64,000 nucleotides of DNA, taken from Rudaea sp. 3F27F6 (lineage in GTDB: Bacteria; Pseudomonadota; Gammaproteobacteria; Xanthomonadales; Rhodanobacteraceae). Shown here piece by piece: positions 28,097 to 37,418 of the stretch. Positions within the stretch are counted from its first letter, which is position 1. Every line of letters begins with the position of its first letter. Where the stretch lies: NCBI RefSeq assembly GCF_005503555.1, contig NZ_SCNG01000006.1, positions 62,001 through 126,000 on the forward strand, written 5' to 3'. A program made the position numbers and the translations under genes. The notes below the pieces were generated by a model. That model was not told where the DNA came from. It saw only the letters and a program-made list of their open reading frames with translations, and made no database searches.

Positions 28097-28151
28097 GAGT
28101 TGCGAATGCGACTCAATGACTGACGGATGAACCTCATCAGGGTTCGTTCAT
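28097..28151. promoter_or_regulatory. Dyad symmetries upstream of the efflux operon
   Basis: GAGTTGCGAATGCGACTC (28097-28114) is a near-perfect dyad, and ATGAACC (28127-28133) faces GGTTC with an adjoining GTTCAT (28141-28151). They lie 44-98 bases upstream of the channel gene, where a repressor would act. The rest of 28054-28361 shows no gene I can support. Confidence 0.35.
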
Positions 28152-28361
28152 TTGCGCGTGCTTTCTAACATGGAGCCCCATGTCGTCCGCAACGCCCGAA
28201 AGTCATTTCCCTTGTAGACGAGTGAGCTCACGCGAAATCGACACCGCGCATGCGGAAGATTTCATGCGCCATTCTCAAATCCTGCGAATCGATGATCTGA
28301 ACGCATCGAGACAGCATCACTTCTCCGATCAGCGCGTCCTAGAGTGATCTGTCTCTCACTC

Positions 28362-29282
28362 TCAGCCCACGGTTCTCACGAGCAAGCTCTTAGCCAGCGC
28401 TCCCTGAAACCGGCCTACGCCGCGCGCAAGGTGCAGCAAGCAGAACAACAATGCGATGCCGAGCACGAACAACAGCGGTTCGGCGATAACGGAAGGCACG
28501 ATGTTCGTCCCCTCGATGTTGATGCCCACAGAGAAGTCGTTCGGCAATCCCAGCGCGACCACGTGCACGAGCGGAACGAAGATGAAACTCAGCGACAGAG
28601 CAATGCCGGTGACCGCGATGGTGAAATAAACGATCCCGAGCGGCAGCATCAAGACAAAGTAGAGCAAGGTGGACCATGTGCGCGGATCGGTGAACATGTC
28701 GCCGATGCGGCGCCAGAACGACTGGTTCGGCGGCGTGTAGACCGGACGCCGCGGCATGCGCTCGCCAAGCATGGTCTCGATGATGCGCGACTCGACCAGG
28801 GCGAGCACGCGCGTCGTGCCGAAGAACAGCAGCGCGAACAGCACGCCGAAGATCAGCAGCGACAGTCCGAACGACAGGGTCACGCCGACCACGGTCCAAG
28901 TGAAATAGAAAATCCCGGTCGCCAGCGACAGCAGCATGTAAAACAAGCCGGCATAGGCGCGCGGATCGGCACCGACGGCGAAGAAGCGGCCCCATGCCGT
29001 CCTGCGCGGCCGCGGCGGCGGCGGGCGCAGCGCCTGCTGCACCTGCACTTCCTTGTCGACATAGATTTCGGCGACCTCTTCCGGCGCGCCGTAGCTGCCG
29101 ACGATCTTGGCCAGCACTTCGGCTTCGGACTTGCCCGGGTTGTCGTGCATCTCGCCGCGCAGATGCTCCTCGGCATCGTAGTGCGCGTCCTGGATCAGGG
29201 CGGGATCGGCTCCCCTGCCCTGCAAAGTCGCGCGCAGTTGGTCGAGATATTCGGCGATGGTTTGCGGTGTGCCTGCGTTCAT
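28362..29282 (-). CDS. HAAS-domain (DUF1700-like) membrane protein with sensor-type domain
   Basis: A 306-residue membrane protein. The N-terminal 75 residues form a charged helical domain (YLDQLRATLQ, AEEHLRGEM, IVGSYGAPEEVAEIY) of the HAAS/DUF1700 type. This is followed by two pairs of hydrophobic segments typical of the putative sensor domain (about residues 105-160 and 205-285). Such proteins are encoded with PadR regulators and are thought to work with them; the upstream gene here is a PadR regulator. The exact signal is unknown. Ends about 300 bases before the efflux operon on the same strand. Confidence 0.75.
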   Translation of the reverse strand: MNAGTPQTIAEYLDQLRATLQGRGADPALIQDAHYDAEEHLRGEMHDNPGKSEAEVLAKIVGSYGAPEEVAEIYVDKEVQVQQALRPPPPRPRRTAWGRFFAVGADPRAYAGLFYMLLSLATGIFYFTWTVVGVTLSFGLSLLIFGVLFALLFFGTTRVLALVESRIIETMLGERMPRRPVYTPPNQSFWRRIGDMFTDPRTWSTLLYFVLMLPLGIVYFTIAVTGIALSLSFIFVPLVHVVALGLPNDFSVGINIEGTNIVPSVIAEPLLFVLGIALLFCLLHLARGVGRFQGALAKSLLVRTVG

Positions 29283-29356
29283 GCCCAGTCCTCACGTATT
29301 CGTTTGTGCCGTCGTCCTTCGCGGCGAAAGTCGGAAAGCGAATATCCCCGTTCGTG

Positions 29357-29722
29357 CTACTCGATCAGAACCGAGTCGACGAAGTCCCGCGTGTCGATCC
29401 AGGCCAGGCTCCATTCGCGCAATACGCGCCGGCCCAGCGCGGTGATGCGGTAGTAGCGTCGTGGTGGCCCCGTCACCGACGGCTCGACGATGCTTTCGAG
29501 CAACTCGGCCGCGGCCAGATTGCGCAGTACCGGATACAGCGCGCTCTGTTTGCCGCTCAGCACGCCGCCGCCGGTTTCTTCGAGCCTTTTCGCGATCTGG
29601 TAGCCGTACATCGGTGAACGCGCCCGCGCGAGTACGCCGAGCAGCACCAGCGACACCGTGCCGGCGGAAAGCTCCTTTTGGAATTTCCACAGATGGCCGT
29701 CCGTATCGCTCACGCAAGCCAC
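29357..29722 (-). CDS. PadR-family transcriptional regulator
   Basis: A small winged-helix regulator (up to 121 aa). Landmarks are LLGVLARARSPMYGYQIAKR, SALYPVLRNLAAAELL and the wing GPPRRYYRITALGRRVL, with a short C-terminal helix. GTG starts at 29722 and 29713 are both possible; no strong ribosome site discriminates. Seventy-four bases separate it from the HAAS-domain gene, so they are probably co-transcribed. PadR proteins commonly repress their own operon and transport genes. Upstream, 29723-29890 is non-coding and includes an AT-rich stretch (TAGTGTTTACTTGATAA) that could be its promoter or operator. Confidence 0.85.
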   Translation of the reverse strand: MACVSDTDGHLWKFQKELSAGTVSLVLLGVLARARSPMYGYQIAKRLEETGGGVLSGKQSALYPVLRNLAAAELLESIVEPSVTGPPRRYYRITALGRRVLREWSLAWIDTRDFVDSVLIE

Positions 29723-29890
29723 ACCCTCGCCATAGTCACAGGTGAAGGATAGTGTTTACTTGATAATAGCGAATGCGCCAAAAGTCATGGCCCGACGGAA
29801 CCCGCCGGGCCATGAAAGTCATCGTTCGATGAAACCGCCTCCGCTCGTCACTCCTGCGGCTGCGGGAATGACGGAATCAGCAGGTGAGGC

Positions 29891-31783
29891 TCAGTTTGCG
29901 AGCAACTCGTAGCTCGCGATCAGCTCGCATATGCGGCGCACGTCCTGATCCATCGCGCGGTCGCGCTGCATGAAGCCGATGCGCTCGCGGATCTTGGCGA
30001 ACGCCGTGCGTACCGCGGAGCCTGCACGGAATTCCGAGCTCGCGACGAGTGCGGCCATGAGCTTCTTCACTTCGTCGACGAATTGCGCATGGCTGTCGTG
30101 ATCGGGCTTCGGCGCGCCGGAAACCTTCGCGGCGACACTCTGCCAGTCACCGCGTGCGGCCAGAGTGCGCGCCGCATTGAGCATGTCCTGCCGATATTCG
30201 AGCGCCTGCGCCGCGGTATACATTTCCAACGCGAGCACGTGCCCCAGGTCGTCGATCATGTCGAGCACATGGCGCGCTTCGTTGGTACCCATCGAGACAT
30301 GGTCCTCGGCGTTCGCACTGGTCGGCACCGAGTAGACCGAAGCGGGATGCGCGCGCGTGGCAAGGTCGTTGACCAGCGCAGCCGCCGTGTACTGCACGAT
30401 CATAAAGCCCGAATCGGTCGCGTCCTCGTTGCCGATCAGGAACGCCGGCAGGCCGTCGTTGGTTGCCGGATCGACGAGCTTGTTGAGACGTCGCTCGCTG
30501 ATCGAGGCCAACACGGGAATCGCCGCCTTGATGTAACTCATCGCGAGCGCGAGTGGCATACCGTGGAAGTGGCCGGCCGAAATCACCTGGTCCTCGATCA
30601 CCTTCGCGTCCGCCGCGTCGGGAAAGATCAGCGGATTGTCGGTGACCGCATTGAGTTCGATGTCGATCACGCGCTGCGCCTGCGCGAGCGCGTCGCGCAC
30701 CGCACCGTGCACCTGCGGAATGCAGCGCAGACTATAAGCGTCCTGCGGCTGATGCTTCTTGCCGCCCTTGAACGGCATAAAGCGCGCATAGAACGCTTCC
30801 TTGCCGTGCCGTTGCGACGGCGGCACATAATCCCAGCCGATGTCGAAGCGGTGGCGCTGGTCTTCTGCGTCACTCCACGAATCGGCAAGCCAAGTTTTGA
30901 AGCGCGGCACGAGATGGTACGGAATGTCGACCAGGGTCGATTCGGCGAGCAAGCCGCGCAGATTCGCTGCGGTCTGCACCTGCCCCGGATGCGGGCGCAG
31001 CGCGTGGACTTCGGCCTTGAACGCGGAGCTGCGGCCGGCGAATGCGTCGAGCGTCATCGCCGCGGCGAGATCGGCGGTCGCGAGCAGTTTTTCCAGCGCA
31101 TCGCAGGCAAGCGCTCCGCTCGCCAACATCTGCGCGGTGCCATTGTTGAGCGCCAGACCTTCCTTGAACGACAGGCGCACCGGCACGAGTCCGGCGCGCT
31201 TCAATGCCTCGGCGCCTTGCACGCGCTCGCCGCGATAGAACGCTTCGCCCTCACCGAGCAGCACGATCGCAAGATGCGACAGCGGCGCCAAGTCGCCGCT
31301 CGCACCGACCGAACCCTTCTCCGGGATCACCGGAATCACGTCGCGATTGAGCAGCTCGGCAAGCGCCTGCAGCGTTGCTGTACGGATGCCGGAATGTCCG
31401 CGCATCAAGGTATTGACGCGGATCGCCAGCATTGCGCGCACGACTTCGACCGCGAGCGGCTTGCCGACGCAGACCGCATGCGTGACGACGAGGTTGTGCT
31501 GCAGCTCTTCCATCAGCGTGCCTTCGCGCTGCTCCGGATTGCCGCCGGGCAGTTCGTCGCGCACGCGATGCGCGCCGAGCAGTTTGTCGGCGTTGCTGCC
31601 GAAACCGGTCGTCACGCCGTAGATCGGTTCGCCGCGCTGCACCTGCTGGGCGAGAAAATCCGCGGTGCGCTGCACCTTGGCCAATTGCCCGGCGTCGAGT
31701 TCGATCTTGCGGCCGTTCTTCGCGATCGCGACGAGCTGGTCGCGGCTCAGGCTGGAGCCATCGAGGCGGATCGGGGAATTCAT
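29891..31783 (-). CDS. hutH: Histidine ammonia-lyase-like MIO enzyme, enlarged
   Basis: An aromatic amino-acid ammonia-lyase of 630 residues, about 120 longer than typical histidine ammonia-lyase. The self-forming MIO cofactor is encoded by Ala161-Ser162-Gly163 in [14 protein letters not shown]. The catalytic Tyr55 is in YGVTTGFG. The substrate-selecting pair in [11 protein letters not shown] is Thr-His, closest to the Ser-His of histidine-specific enzymes and unlike the His-Leu or Phe-Leu of tyrosine or phenylalanine lyases. Extra sequence lies after YGVTTGFG, at about residues 283-346, and at the C-terminus. The ATG overlaps the hisS stop. No hutU, hutI or hutG is nearby, so a role outside histidine catabolism is possible. 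Confidence 0.85.
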   Translation of the reverse strand: MNSPIRLDGSSLSRDQLVAIAKNGRKIELDAGQLAKVQRTADFLAQQVQRGEPIYGVTTGFGSNADKLLGAHRVRDELPGGNPEQREGTLMEELQHNLVVTHAVCVGKPLAVEVVRAMLAIRVNTLMRGHSGIRTATLQALAELLNRDVIPVIPEKGSVGASGDLAPLSHLAIVLLGEGEAFYRGERVQGAEALKRAGLVPVRLSFKEGLALNNGTAQMLASGALACDALEKLLATADLAAAMTLDAFAGRSSAFKAEVHALRPHPGQVQTAANLRGLLAESTLVDIPYHLVPRFKTWLADSWSDAEDQRHRFDIGWDYVPPSQRHGKEAFYARFMPFKGGKKHQPQDAYSLRCIPQVHGAVRDALAQAQRVIDIELNAVTDNPLIFPDAADAKVIEDQVISAGHFHGMPLALAMSYIKAAIPVLASISERRLNKLVDPATNDGLPAFLIGNEDATDSGFMIVQYTAAALVNDLATRAHPASVYSVPTSANAEDHVSMGTNEARHVLDMIDDLGHVLALEMYTAAQALEYRQDMLNAARTLAARGDWQSVAAKVSGAPKPDHDSHAQFVDEVKKLMAALVASSEFRAGSAVRTAFAKIRERIGFMQRDRAMDQDVRRICELIASYELLAN

Positions 31784-33171
31784 ATTTTCATCGCCTCGGC
31801 TTGTTCGAGTTCCACGCGGAGAGTGCGCACCAGCTCGGTGCGCGGCACCTCGAATTGGTCTTCCTTGCGCATGTCCTTCACCGTCACCGTGCCCTTGGCG
31901 ATCTCGTCGGTTCCGAGCACGACGACGAAGCGGATGCCCGCGCGGTCGGCGTATTTGAATTGCTTGCCGAGCTTGCCGCCGTCGAGCACGACTTCGGTCG
32001 CAATGCCGCCGTTGCGCAACTGGGTCGCCAGTTCCAGATAGGCCGGCAACTGTGCCTCGTCCATCTGGGTGACGAGCACTTTCACCGTCGATTGCGCGGT
32101 GTCGATCAGCTTCGCTTCGCGCAACTGCCAGAACAGGCGCGTCGCGCCGATCGAAATGCCGACGCCGGGCAGATGCGATTTCGTATAGTTTTCCGCAAGA
32201 CTCTCGTAGCGGCCGCCCGAGCAGATCGAACCGATCTGCGGATGCTCGTTGAGCATGGTCTCGTAGACCGTGCCGGTGTAGTAGTCGAGGCCGCGGGCGA
32301 TCGACAGGTTGATCGCGTAGTGCGTCTCCGGCACGCCAAGCGCGTGGATCATCGTCAGCACTTCGCGCAGTTCGGCGATGCCTTGATTGAAGATTTCCGT
32401 GCCCTGCCCGAGCGCGTCCAGCTTGGCCAGCGCGTCGACGTGACCGTGCGAGCGGATCTGCACGAAGTCGAGAATCTTCGCCGCCGCCTGCGCCGACAGG
32501 CCGAAGCCTTCGCCGGTCAAGGTGTCGCGCACATAGTCCGCACCACGCTTGTCGAGCTTGTCAACCTCGCGCAGCGCGAGCGCCTGCTTGTCGCCGTCGG
32601 TGATGCCGAGCCCCTCGAAGAAGCCGCGCATGATCTTGCGGTTGTTGAGCCAGATCGTGAACGGCCCGATCGCGAGGTCGCGGAACACGCTGTAGATCAC
32701 CGCCGGAATTTCCGCGTCGTAGCGGATCGACAGCGAATCCTTGCCGATCACGTCGATGTCGCACTGGTAGAACTCGCGAAAACGCCCGCGCTGGGCGCGC
32801 TCGCCGCGATAGACGCGCTGCATCTGGTAGCGGCGGAACGGGAAACTCAGGTCGTGCTCGTGCTCGGCGACGTAGCGCGCGAGCGGCACGGTCAGGTCGA
32901 AGCGCAGCGCGAGTTCGGGCAGCTTGCCCGCGTCCTTGTCCGCCGCGGCGAGCGCGCCGGTCGACTGCACGAAATACACCTGCCGTTCGGTTTCCCCGCC
33001 CGACTTGGTCAGCAGCACGTCGGAGTATTCCATCACCGGCGTTTCGATCGGCAGAAAGCCGAAGCGTTCGTAGTTGCGCCGGATGGTGTCGAGCATCTCG
33101 ACGAAGGCGATCTGATCGAGCGGCAGCAGTTCCATCGCACCGGGCATGGTGCGGGCTTGGGTCAACGGCAT
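31780..33171 (-). CDS. hisS: Histidyl-tRNA synthetase
   Basis: A class II synthetase of 463 residues that charges tRNA-His. It has motif 2 ([20 protein letters not shown] followed by EFYQCDID), the histidine-A motif [22 protein letters not shown], and motif 3 around [11 protein letters not shown]; a C-terminal anticodon-binding domain follows (VKVLVTQM onward). The start ATG 33171 has AAGGAA five bases upstream; an upstream start would add 15 poorly conserved residues. Its stop codon overlaps the hutH-like start as ATGA, an unusual coupling of tRNA charging to a histidine-consuming enzyme. Confidence 0.95.
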   Translation of the reverse strand: MPLTQARTMPGAMELLPLDQIAFVEMLDTIRRNYERFGFLPIETPVMEYSDVLLTKSGGETERQVYFVQSTGALAAADKDAGKLPELALRFDLTVPLARYVAEHEHDLSFPFRRYQMQRVYRGERAQRGRFREFYQCDIDVIGKDSLSIRYDAEIPAVIYSVFRDLAIGPFTIWLNNRKIMRGFFEGLGITDGDKQALALREVDKLDKRGADYVRDTLTGEGFGLSAQAAAKILDFVQIRSHGHVDALAKLDALGQGTEIFNQGIAELREVLTMIHALGVPETHYAINLSIARGLDYYTGTVYETMLNEHPQIGSICSGGRYESLAENYTKSHLPGVGISIGATRLFWQLREAKLIDTAQSTVKVLVTQMDEAQLPAYLELATQLRNGGIATEVVLDGGKLGKQFKYADRAGIRFVVVLGTDEIAKGTVTVKDMRKEDQFEVPRTELVRTLRVELEQAEAMKI

Positions 33172-33273
33172 GGGTTTCCTTGCGCGAAACAGCGGCGGAA
33201 CGCCGCGAGCGCGCATTTTATCACGCAGCCGCGCCGAGCCCGATATGCCTGCGGCGCGGCGCGGTGGAACGCT

Positions 33274-34098
33274 CTAGAGCGTCTTGCCGACTACATCGTC
33301 CTTGAGCTTGAAGCGCGAATCGAGGGAGAGCGACTCGCCGTTCTGCAGGTCGGACAGGCTCTGGTTGTCCGCGACCTGTTCCTTGTGCATCCACGGCGCG
33401 GGAGTGACCGGGCCAGGAATGTAGCCTTTCCAACGCCCGTCGTGCGGCCCATTCCGATCGAGCCAGAACTCTACCGGCACAATTGCCGAAGTGCCGATCG
33501 GCTTGCCATTGATTGTTTCGGTCAAGTCGTATTGCCAACGCTTCGCGGCATCGATGCTGGCGCTTTCCAGCAGCTTGCGCCATTCCTGAGCTTCACGTTC
33601 GTTGCTCGTGCGGACGTCAAGGCTCGTCTGATACGGCATCGCTTCGACGACCTTGCCTGTCTCGTCCAGACGCACGCTCAGCAGCACTTTGCCGCCGACA
33701 TGCGCGCGCACCGCGGACGGTGGATAGCGCGGCGGTCTGATCTGGGCGCGGCTCTGCATCGGGCTACCGAAATGCACGCCAACAATGCGAACTTTGTACT
33801 GATCACCGGTTACGGGCTCAGCCTTGAGCTGCATATTGACAGCAGTCTTGGCCGTCACGGCGTGTCCGTCAACTTGAATCGGCTCGAACGTCCAGCCGCG
33901 AATATTTTTGTCGACCAGCGTTGCGATTTCATTGGGCAACTGGCTGCGCAGCTTGTAATCGCTGACATGCCCGTCGGGGGAAATCTGAATCTCGCCCACC
34001 GCACTCATCGCATAAGTAGCATCCGGCTGCGCACCCTTCGCCGTCACTGCCCCTGCCACAAACAGAATCACCGCCAACAACGATCCGCGCGCAAGCAT
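33274..34098 (-). CDS. Secreted protein with TonB C-terminal-like domain
   Basis: A 274-residue exported protein. The ATG at 34098 has GGAG six bases upstream, and the signal peptide ends near VTAKGAQ. A segment at about residues 125-165 (RPPRYPPSAVRAHVGGKV then LLSVRLDETGKV) resembles the beta-strand domain of TonB/energy-transducer C-termini. However, there is no N-terminal membrane anchor or proline-rich linker, so it is probably a free periplasmic or secreted protein. Two stretches of the VGEIQISPDGHVSDYKL type suggest repeated strands. Function unknown. It is 102 bases from hisS on the same strand. Confidence 0.65.
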   Translation of the reverse strand: MLARGSLLAVILFVAGAVTAKGAQPDATYAMSAVGEIQISPDGHVSDYKLRSQLPNEIATLVDKNIRGWTFEPIQVDGHAVTAKTAVNMQLKAEPVTGDQYKVRIVGVHFGSPMQSRAQIRPPRYPPSAVRAHVGGKVLLSVRLDETGKVVEAMPYQTSLDVRTSNEREAQEWRKLLESASIDAAKRWQYDLTETINGKPIGTSAIVPVEFWLDRNGPHDGRWKGYIPGPVTPAPWMHKEQVADNQSLSDLQNGESLSLDSRFKLKDDVVGKTL

Positions 34099-34177
34099 GC
34101 TCATCTCCGAACACTGCAGAAGCCGCAATTTATGAGCAAATCGCGACCAAGGCAAGACAAAGGCTCCGCCGTCCGTT

Positions 34178-35404
34178 TTAGTACCCGCCCTGCTTGCCGA
34201 TCTTGTATTCGAGCGTGGCCCAGAGCGAGCGCGTCGACGCGCCGAAGGTGTTGCGGTGGTAGTCCGCGTAGTCGAGCTGGATGCTCAGGTCTTTGCGCAA
34301 AGCATAGTTGACCATCGCATTGAGTTCCGAGCCGTAGCGCTGGCTGATGTGCTCGGCGAAGAAATTGTGAAAGGTCACGCTCCAGGTCAGGCGCGAGGCG
34401 ACTTTGCCGAATGCGGCGACGTAGCGGTCCTCGAGCCCGTTCGGCGGGGTGTTCTTGAACTGGCTCGTCCAGCCGTCGAAGTTGTGGTTCGAGCCGTACG
34501 GCGAGGAGAACGCCGCCTTGCCATTGCCGCCGAGCACTTCGTCGCCGAGCTTGAGGCTGGCCCAGGCGAAACCGTAGCTCAGTTCGAGCATGCGGTAGTC
34601 GGCCGAATAGTGCAGTGGATTGTTGCGCCAGCTCGATTGGCGAGCCCCCTCCGCAACCCAGCCCAATGCGGTGCCCGTTGAACCGAACGAATACTTGCCG
34701 GTCCAGCGCAGACCCGAGGTGCGCCAGGAGTATTTCGCACTCGTATCGTTCTCGACGAAGTAGCCGTAGCCGGTCAGCGTGCCGAGCGGTAGCGTCTGGT
34801 CGACGTGAATGAGATTGGCGTCGAGTTGCCATTCGCGCTGGGTCGGGTCGGGATAGTCGTGGCCGACCGAACGCTGAGCCTCGTCGAGATGGTAGTACTT
34901 GATTGTCGTGCCAGTATCGAGCTTGAGCGCGGCGGCAATCGCGTCAAACGACTGCGGATTCTGCCGCCACAAACCGGGGGTGAAGAAACGATCGTTGTCG
35001 AGACTGACGTACTGGCGGCCGAGCCGGGTTGAAACCGTGCCGTTGTCCCAGGCGATCCAGGCGCTAGAGATTTCGCTCGACGGCGGATCGCCTTCGGACG
35101 GCAGATGAGTATTGCCGTTCGCGCCGGTGTTGTAGTGCTCGCCGAACAGGGCGAAGACACGCGTGCCTTCGATGTAGGCGCTCCATTGCGGCGCGAACTT
35201 CCACAGGTAGCCGAGGGTGAAGCGCAGCGTGTTCGCGTTGGCCGGCTTGGCATAGCCGACCTGATCAATGTGCGCCGAACGGTAGCGCAGATCGACGACG
35301 AGACCGTCGGGCGGGTACTCCAGGGCATAGGCGCCGCCGGCCTGTGCCGCAAACACGCCGCTCACGAGCCATCTTGCCGCAAATACTCTGCGCGCCTTCC
35401 CCAT
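34178..35404 (-). CDS. Outer-membrane porin-like protein (alginate-export type)
   Basis: A 408-residue exported beta-barrel. The signal peptide ends near GGAYALEY. Strand-rich sequence follows with LGRQYVSLDNDRFF, a motif of alginate-export/AlgE-like porins. Regular aromatic-ended strands run to the C-terminus (LWATLEYKIGKQGGY). It probably forms a passive channel; the substrate is unknown. Aromatic residues flanking turns and the R-rich GLRWTGKYSFG segments fit the class. The C-terminus ends in Tyr rather than Phe. Confidence 0.75.
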   Translation of the reverse strand: MGKARRVFAARWLVSGVFAAQAGGAYALEYPPDGLVVDLRYRSAHIDQVGYAKPANANTLRFTLGYLWKFAPQWSAYIEGTRVFALFGEHYNTGANGNTHLPSEGDPPSSEISSAWIAWDNGTVSTRLGRQYVSLDNDRFFTPGLWRQNPQSFDAIAAALKLDTGTTIKYYHLDEAQRSVGHDYPDPTQREWQLDANLIHVDQTLPLGTLTGYGYFVENDTSAKYSWRTSGLRWTGKYSFGSTGTALGWVAEGARQSSWRNNPLHYSADYRMLELSYGFAWASLKLGDEVLGGNGKAAFSSPYGSNHNFDGWTSQFKNTPPNGLEDRYVAAFGKVASRLTWSVTFHNFFAEHISQRYGSELNAMVNYALRKDLSIQLDYADYHRNTFGASTRSLWATLEYKIGKQGGY

Positions 35405-35532
35405 TCGAAAGTCCCCGGAGTTATGTCGGGAAGCAATGTAAACGTCACAATCGCGGCGACCAAGTTCCGTGCGCGCATTTGCTTATGCGGCGCCGCGACA
35501 TATGCAAACAAGCAGGCCGGCCTTGACCGGGC

Positions 35533-35566
35533 AAAAAAAAAGAAGGCCGGATTGCTCCGGCCTTCT
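35533..35566 (-). terminator. Rho-independent terminator (minus strand)
   Basis: AGAAGGCCGG (35541-35550) pairs perfectly with CCGGCCTTCT (35557-35566). On the minus strand the stem is followed by eight T (35533-35540). It terminates transcription coming from the glycosidase-like gene at 35699 and insulates the porin-like gene. Remaining bases in 35405-35698 show nothing else. Confidence 0.85.
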
Positions 35567-35698
35567 GGGAACACACGCCGCTCGGGCGGCGATTCGATTG
35601 TCAAACAACAGGGCTGATGTTCGTCGATGCTTAAAACTGAAGACAGATGCCAGCCATCGCCAGCACTTAAATTTCACAATAATTTTTATTAAATTATT

Positions 35699-36715
35699 TT
35701 AGAATCCATATTTTTCATAAATATTAAACGGAGAAACGTCGGAGACGGTACAACTGGAATTATTAGATAAATGAGGCCATTGCATAAGATACAGAGGAGG
35801 ATTATAACCATTGCCATTCCATGTATAATCATAAAACATTCCATTTATCTCCTGCGATATTGCATCAGCTTCGGCTTCGTCATTGAAATTAGCCTCCCCA
35901 ATATACCAAGGCAAAGGGAAGCGAAGCAACCCAGTTGCAGCATTCGCAACGAGAAGCTGCGCGCTATTTCCTGCGTACGGATAAATATGAATTTCAATTG
36001 CCGCCGGCGGCGTCGTATGACCAAAGACCGCCCCAATGTTGTCAATACCGCCAGCAATCTCCCCAGATGCAAAGCTGAATCCTACGCTATCTGCCGTGCC
36101 GTATATAGAACGATATTTCGGCCATATATACTTCATATACTGATATCTCGCATTGCTCTGACTGCCAGTCATCAGCTCATTACCGAGGTCATAGTATATT
36201 TTGTCAAATCCACGCGTTCCGCCTATAGCTTGATGAACCGAGCTTATTACACCCCAGTTTTCGTCCGCCATGGCCTGATTAAATCCACCCCAATTTGTCG
36301 GATCATTCGACCCCAAGGCACCAAAAGAAATGTGCAGCACGGAAAACCCGAACGAGTGTATGTCATCGATCAGATTCACCAAATTACTCATATTCTGAGA
36401 ACTTAGGGAACCACCCGCAGAATCCATTACTGTTCCACTACTTAGACCGTGGCCAAAAAACAGCATTATGCGAATCTTGTCCTGCCCGGCATTTCGCATA
36501 TTTTGCAGCGCCTGACGAATCGCGATTGTTTGCGTATTGTAATTCACAATTACGCCAAACGGCTCCTGCCCTCCCGGCGGATACTGTGTGCAATCAGTTT
36601 TATACCAATTGAAATTACTACCTCCGCGTGCAATCGGAGGCGTCGGCGGCGCTATTTGAGCATTCGCGGCAGCTACCAGCAATAAATATATAACAAATGC
36701 CACTATTGCTTTCAT
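35699..36715 (-). CDS. Putative exported glycoside hydrolase, clan GH-A fold, AT-rich
   Basis: A 338-residue exported protein with markedly lower GC and different codon use from its neighbours. The ATG at 36715 has AGGAG upstream and a clean signal peptide (ending AAANAQ). A TIM-barrel glycosidase pattern is visible: strand IRIMLFFGHG, the likely acid/base Glu180 in YDLGNEL, His243 and Tyr in EIHIYPYA, and the likely nucleophile Glu274 in YIGEANFND. That spacing (NE at strand 4, GE at strand 7) is characteristic of clan GH-A. The family and substrate are unknown. Composition and isolation between a terminator and a long non-coding stretch suggest horizontal transfer. Confidence 0.6.
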   Translation of the reverse strand: MKAIVAFVIYLLLVAAANAQIAPPTPPIARGGSNFNWYKTDCTQYPPGGQEPFGVIVNYNTQTIAIRQALQNMRNAGQDKIRIMLFFGHGLSSGTVMDSAGGSLSSQNMSNLVNLIDDIHSFGFSVLHISFGALGSNDPTNWGGFNQAMADENWGVISSVHQAIGGTRGFDKIYYDLGNELMTGSQSNARYQYMKYIWPKYRSIYGTADSVGFSFASGEIAGGIDNIGAVFGHTTPPAAIEIHIYPYAGNSAQLLVANAATGLLRFPLPWYIGEANFNDEAEADAISQEINGMFYDYTWNGNGYNPPLYLMQWPHLSNNSSCTVSDVSPFNIYEKYGF

Positions 36716-37418
36716 AAAATCTCCTAGATTTGACAAATCTCTGCGAGAATGAACAAGCAACGAATCAAGTGTTATTGATTCGCACATCTTCTAACAGGTT
36801 TATATGACAGGTGAACGATCCTGCTTAAGAGCGAAGGCTTCGGATTACGGCTACGGCATGCAACGATTGTGTGGCAGGAACCAGATGGAAGTCGATTCGA
36901 GCCTGAGCCACATTTCGGCGCCGGCAGGAAAGTTGTGACATCTGTACAGCGCCACAACGAAGAGAAAAGTGCTCAGCACACCTCACGGCATACAGTTGGG
37001 CAATCGCGCGACGCGCGACCGCGCATCTTGCGCGATCCGTCAAGTGATCTGATATGAAAGGAGCTTTGCTCGATTTGGGGAACGCGCGTCCAGCCTCGGG
37101 CGTTCTATACAGCTTCGCAAATCGCTTCATGCCGCAATGCGGACAGTTGCAAGCACATGCAACATGGCTGTACTGCGTGCGCGGCCTATCGGTGCGTCAG
37201 TCACTACAGTGATTGTTCGACTTCAATTGATGATAGATCTCAATACTCTTCCATCATCGCTCTTCGTCATCTCGATTGATGATTTCAGAGTCACACCGAC
37301 ATAGCACTAACTAACTCAGCCTCAATGAATTCCCCCGGCAGAGCCGGGGGGGGGCTTACTCGATACTCAATTATGTAATTAAACGCTTTTCCAACGAAAG
37401 GAAAATTTCTTACGCCGC
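36716..37418. other. AT-rich non-coding stretch with a GC hairpin
   Basis: About 700 bases with no supported gene. It continues the low-GC composition of the adjacent glycosidase gene. A perfect hairpin CCCCCGGC-AGA-GCCGGGGG lies at 37332-37350, just after the porin gene's stop on the minus strand; it lacks a T run but may act in termination. Short direct repeats of TTGATGAT occur around 37228 and 37275. Confidence 0.4.

Noticed and set aside
28180-28347. A 55-residue open frame with a GGAG ribosome-site-like sequence
   Set aside because: Codon third positions are much less GC-rich than in real genes here, and the peptide matches nothing I know. Kept as non-coding.
36825-37130. A 101-residue minus-strand open frame in the AT-rich gap
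   Set aside because: No ribosome site, no signal or domain, and a composition like random translation. The region is better described as non-coding.
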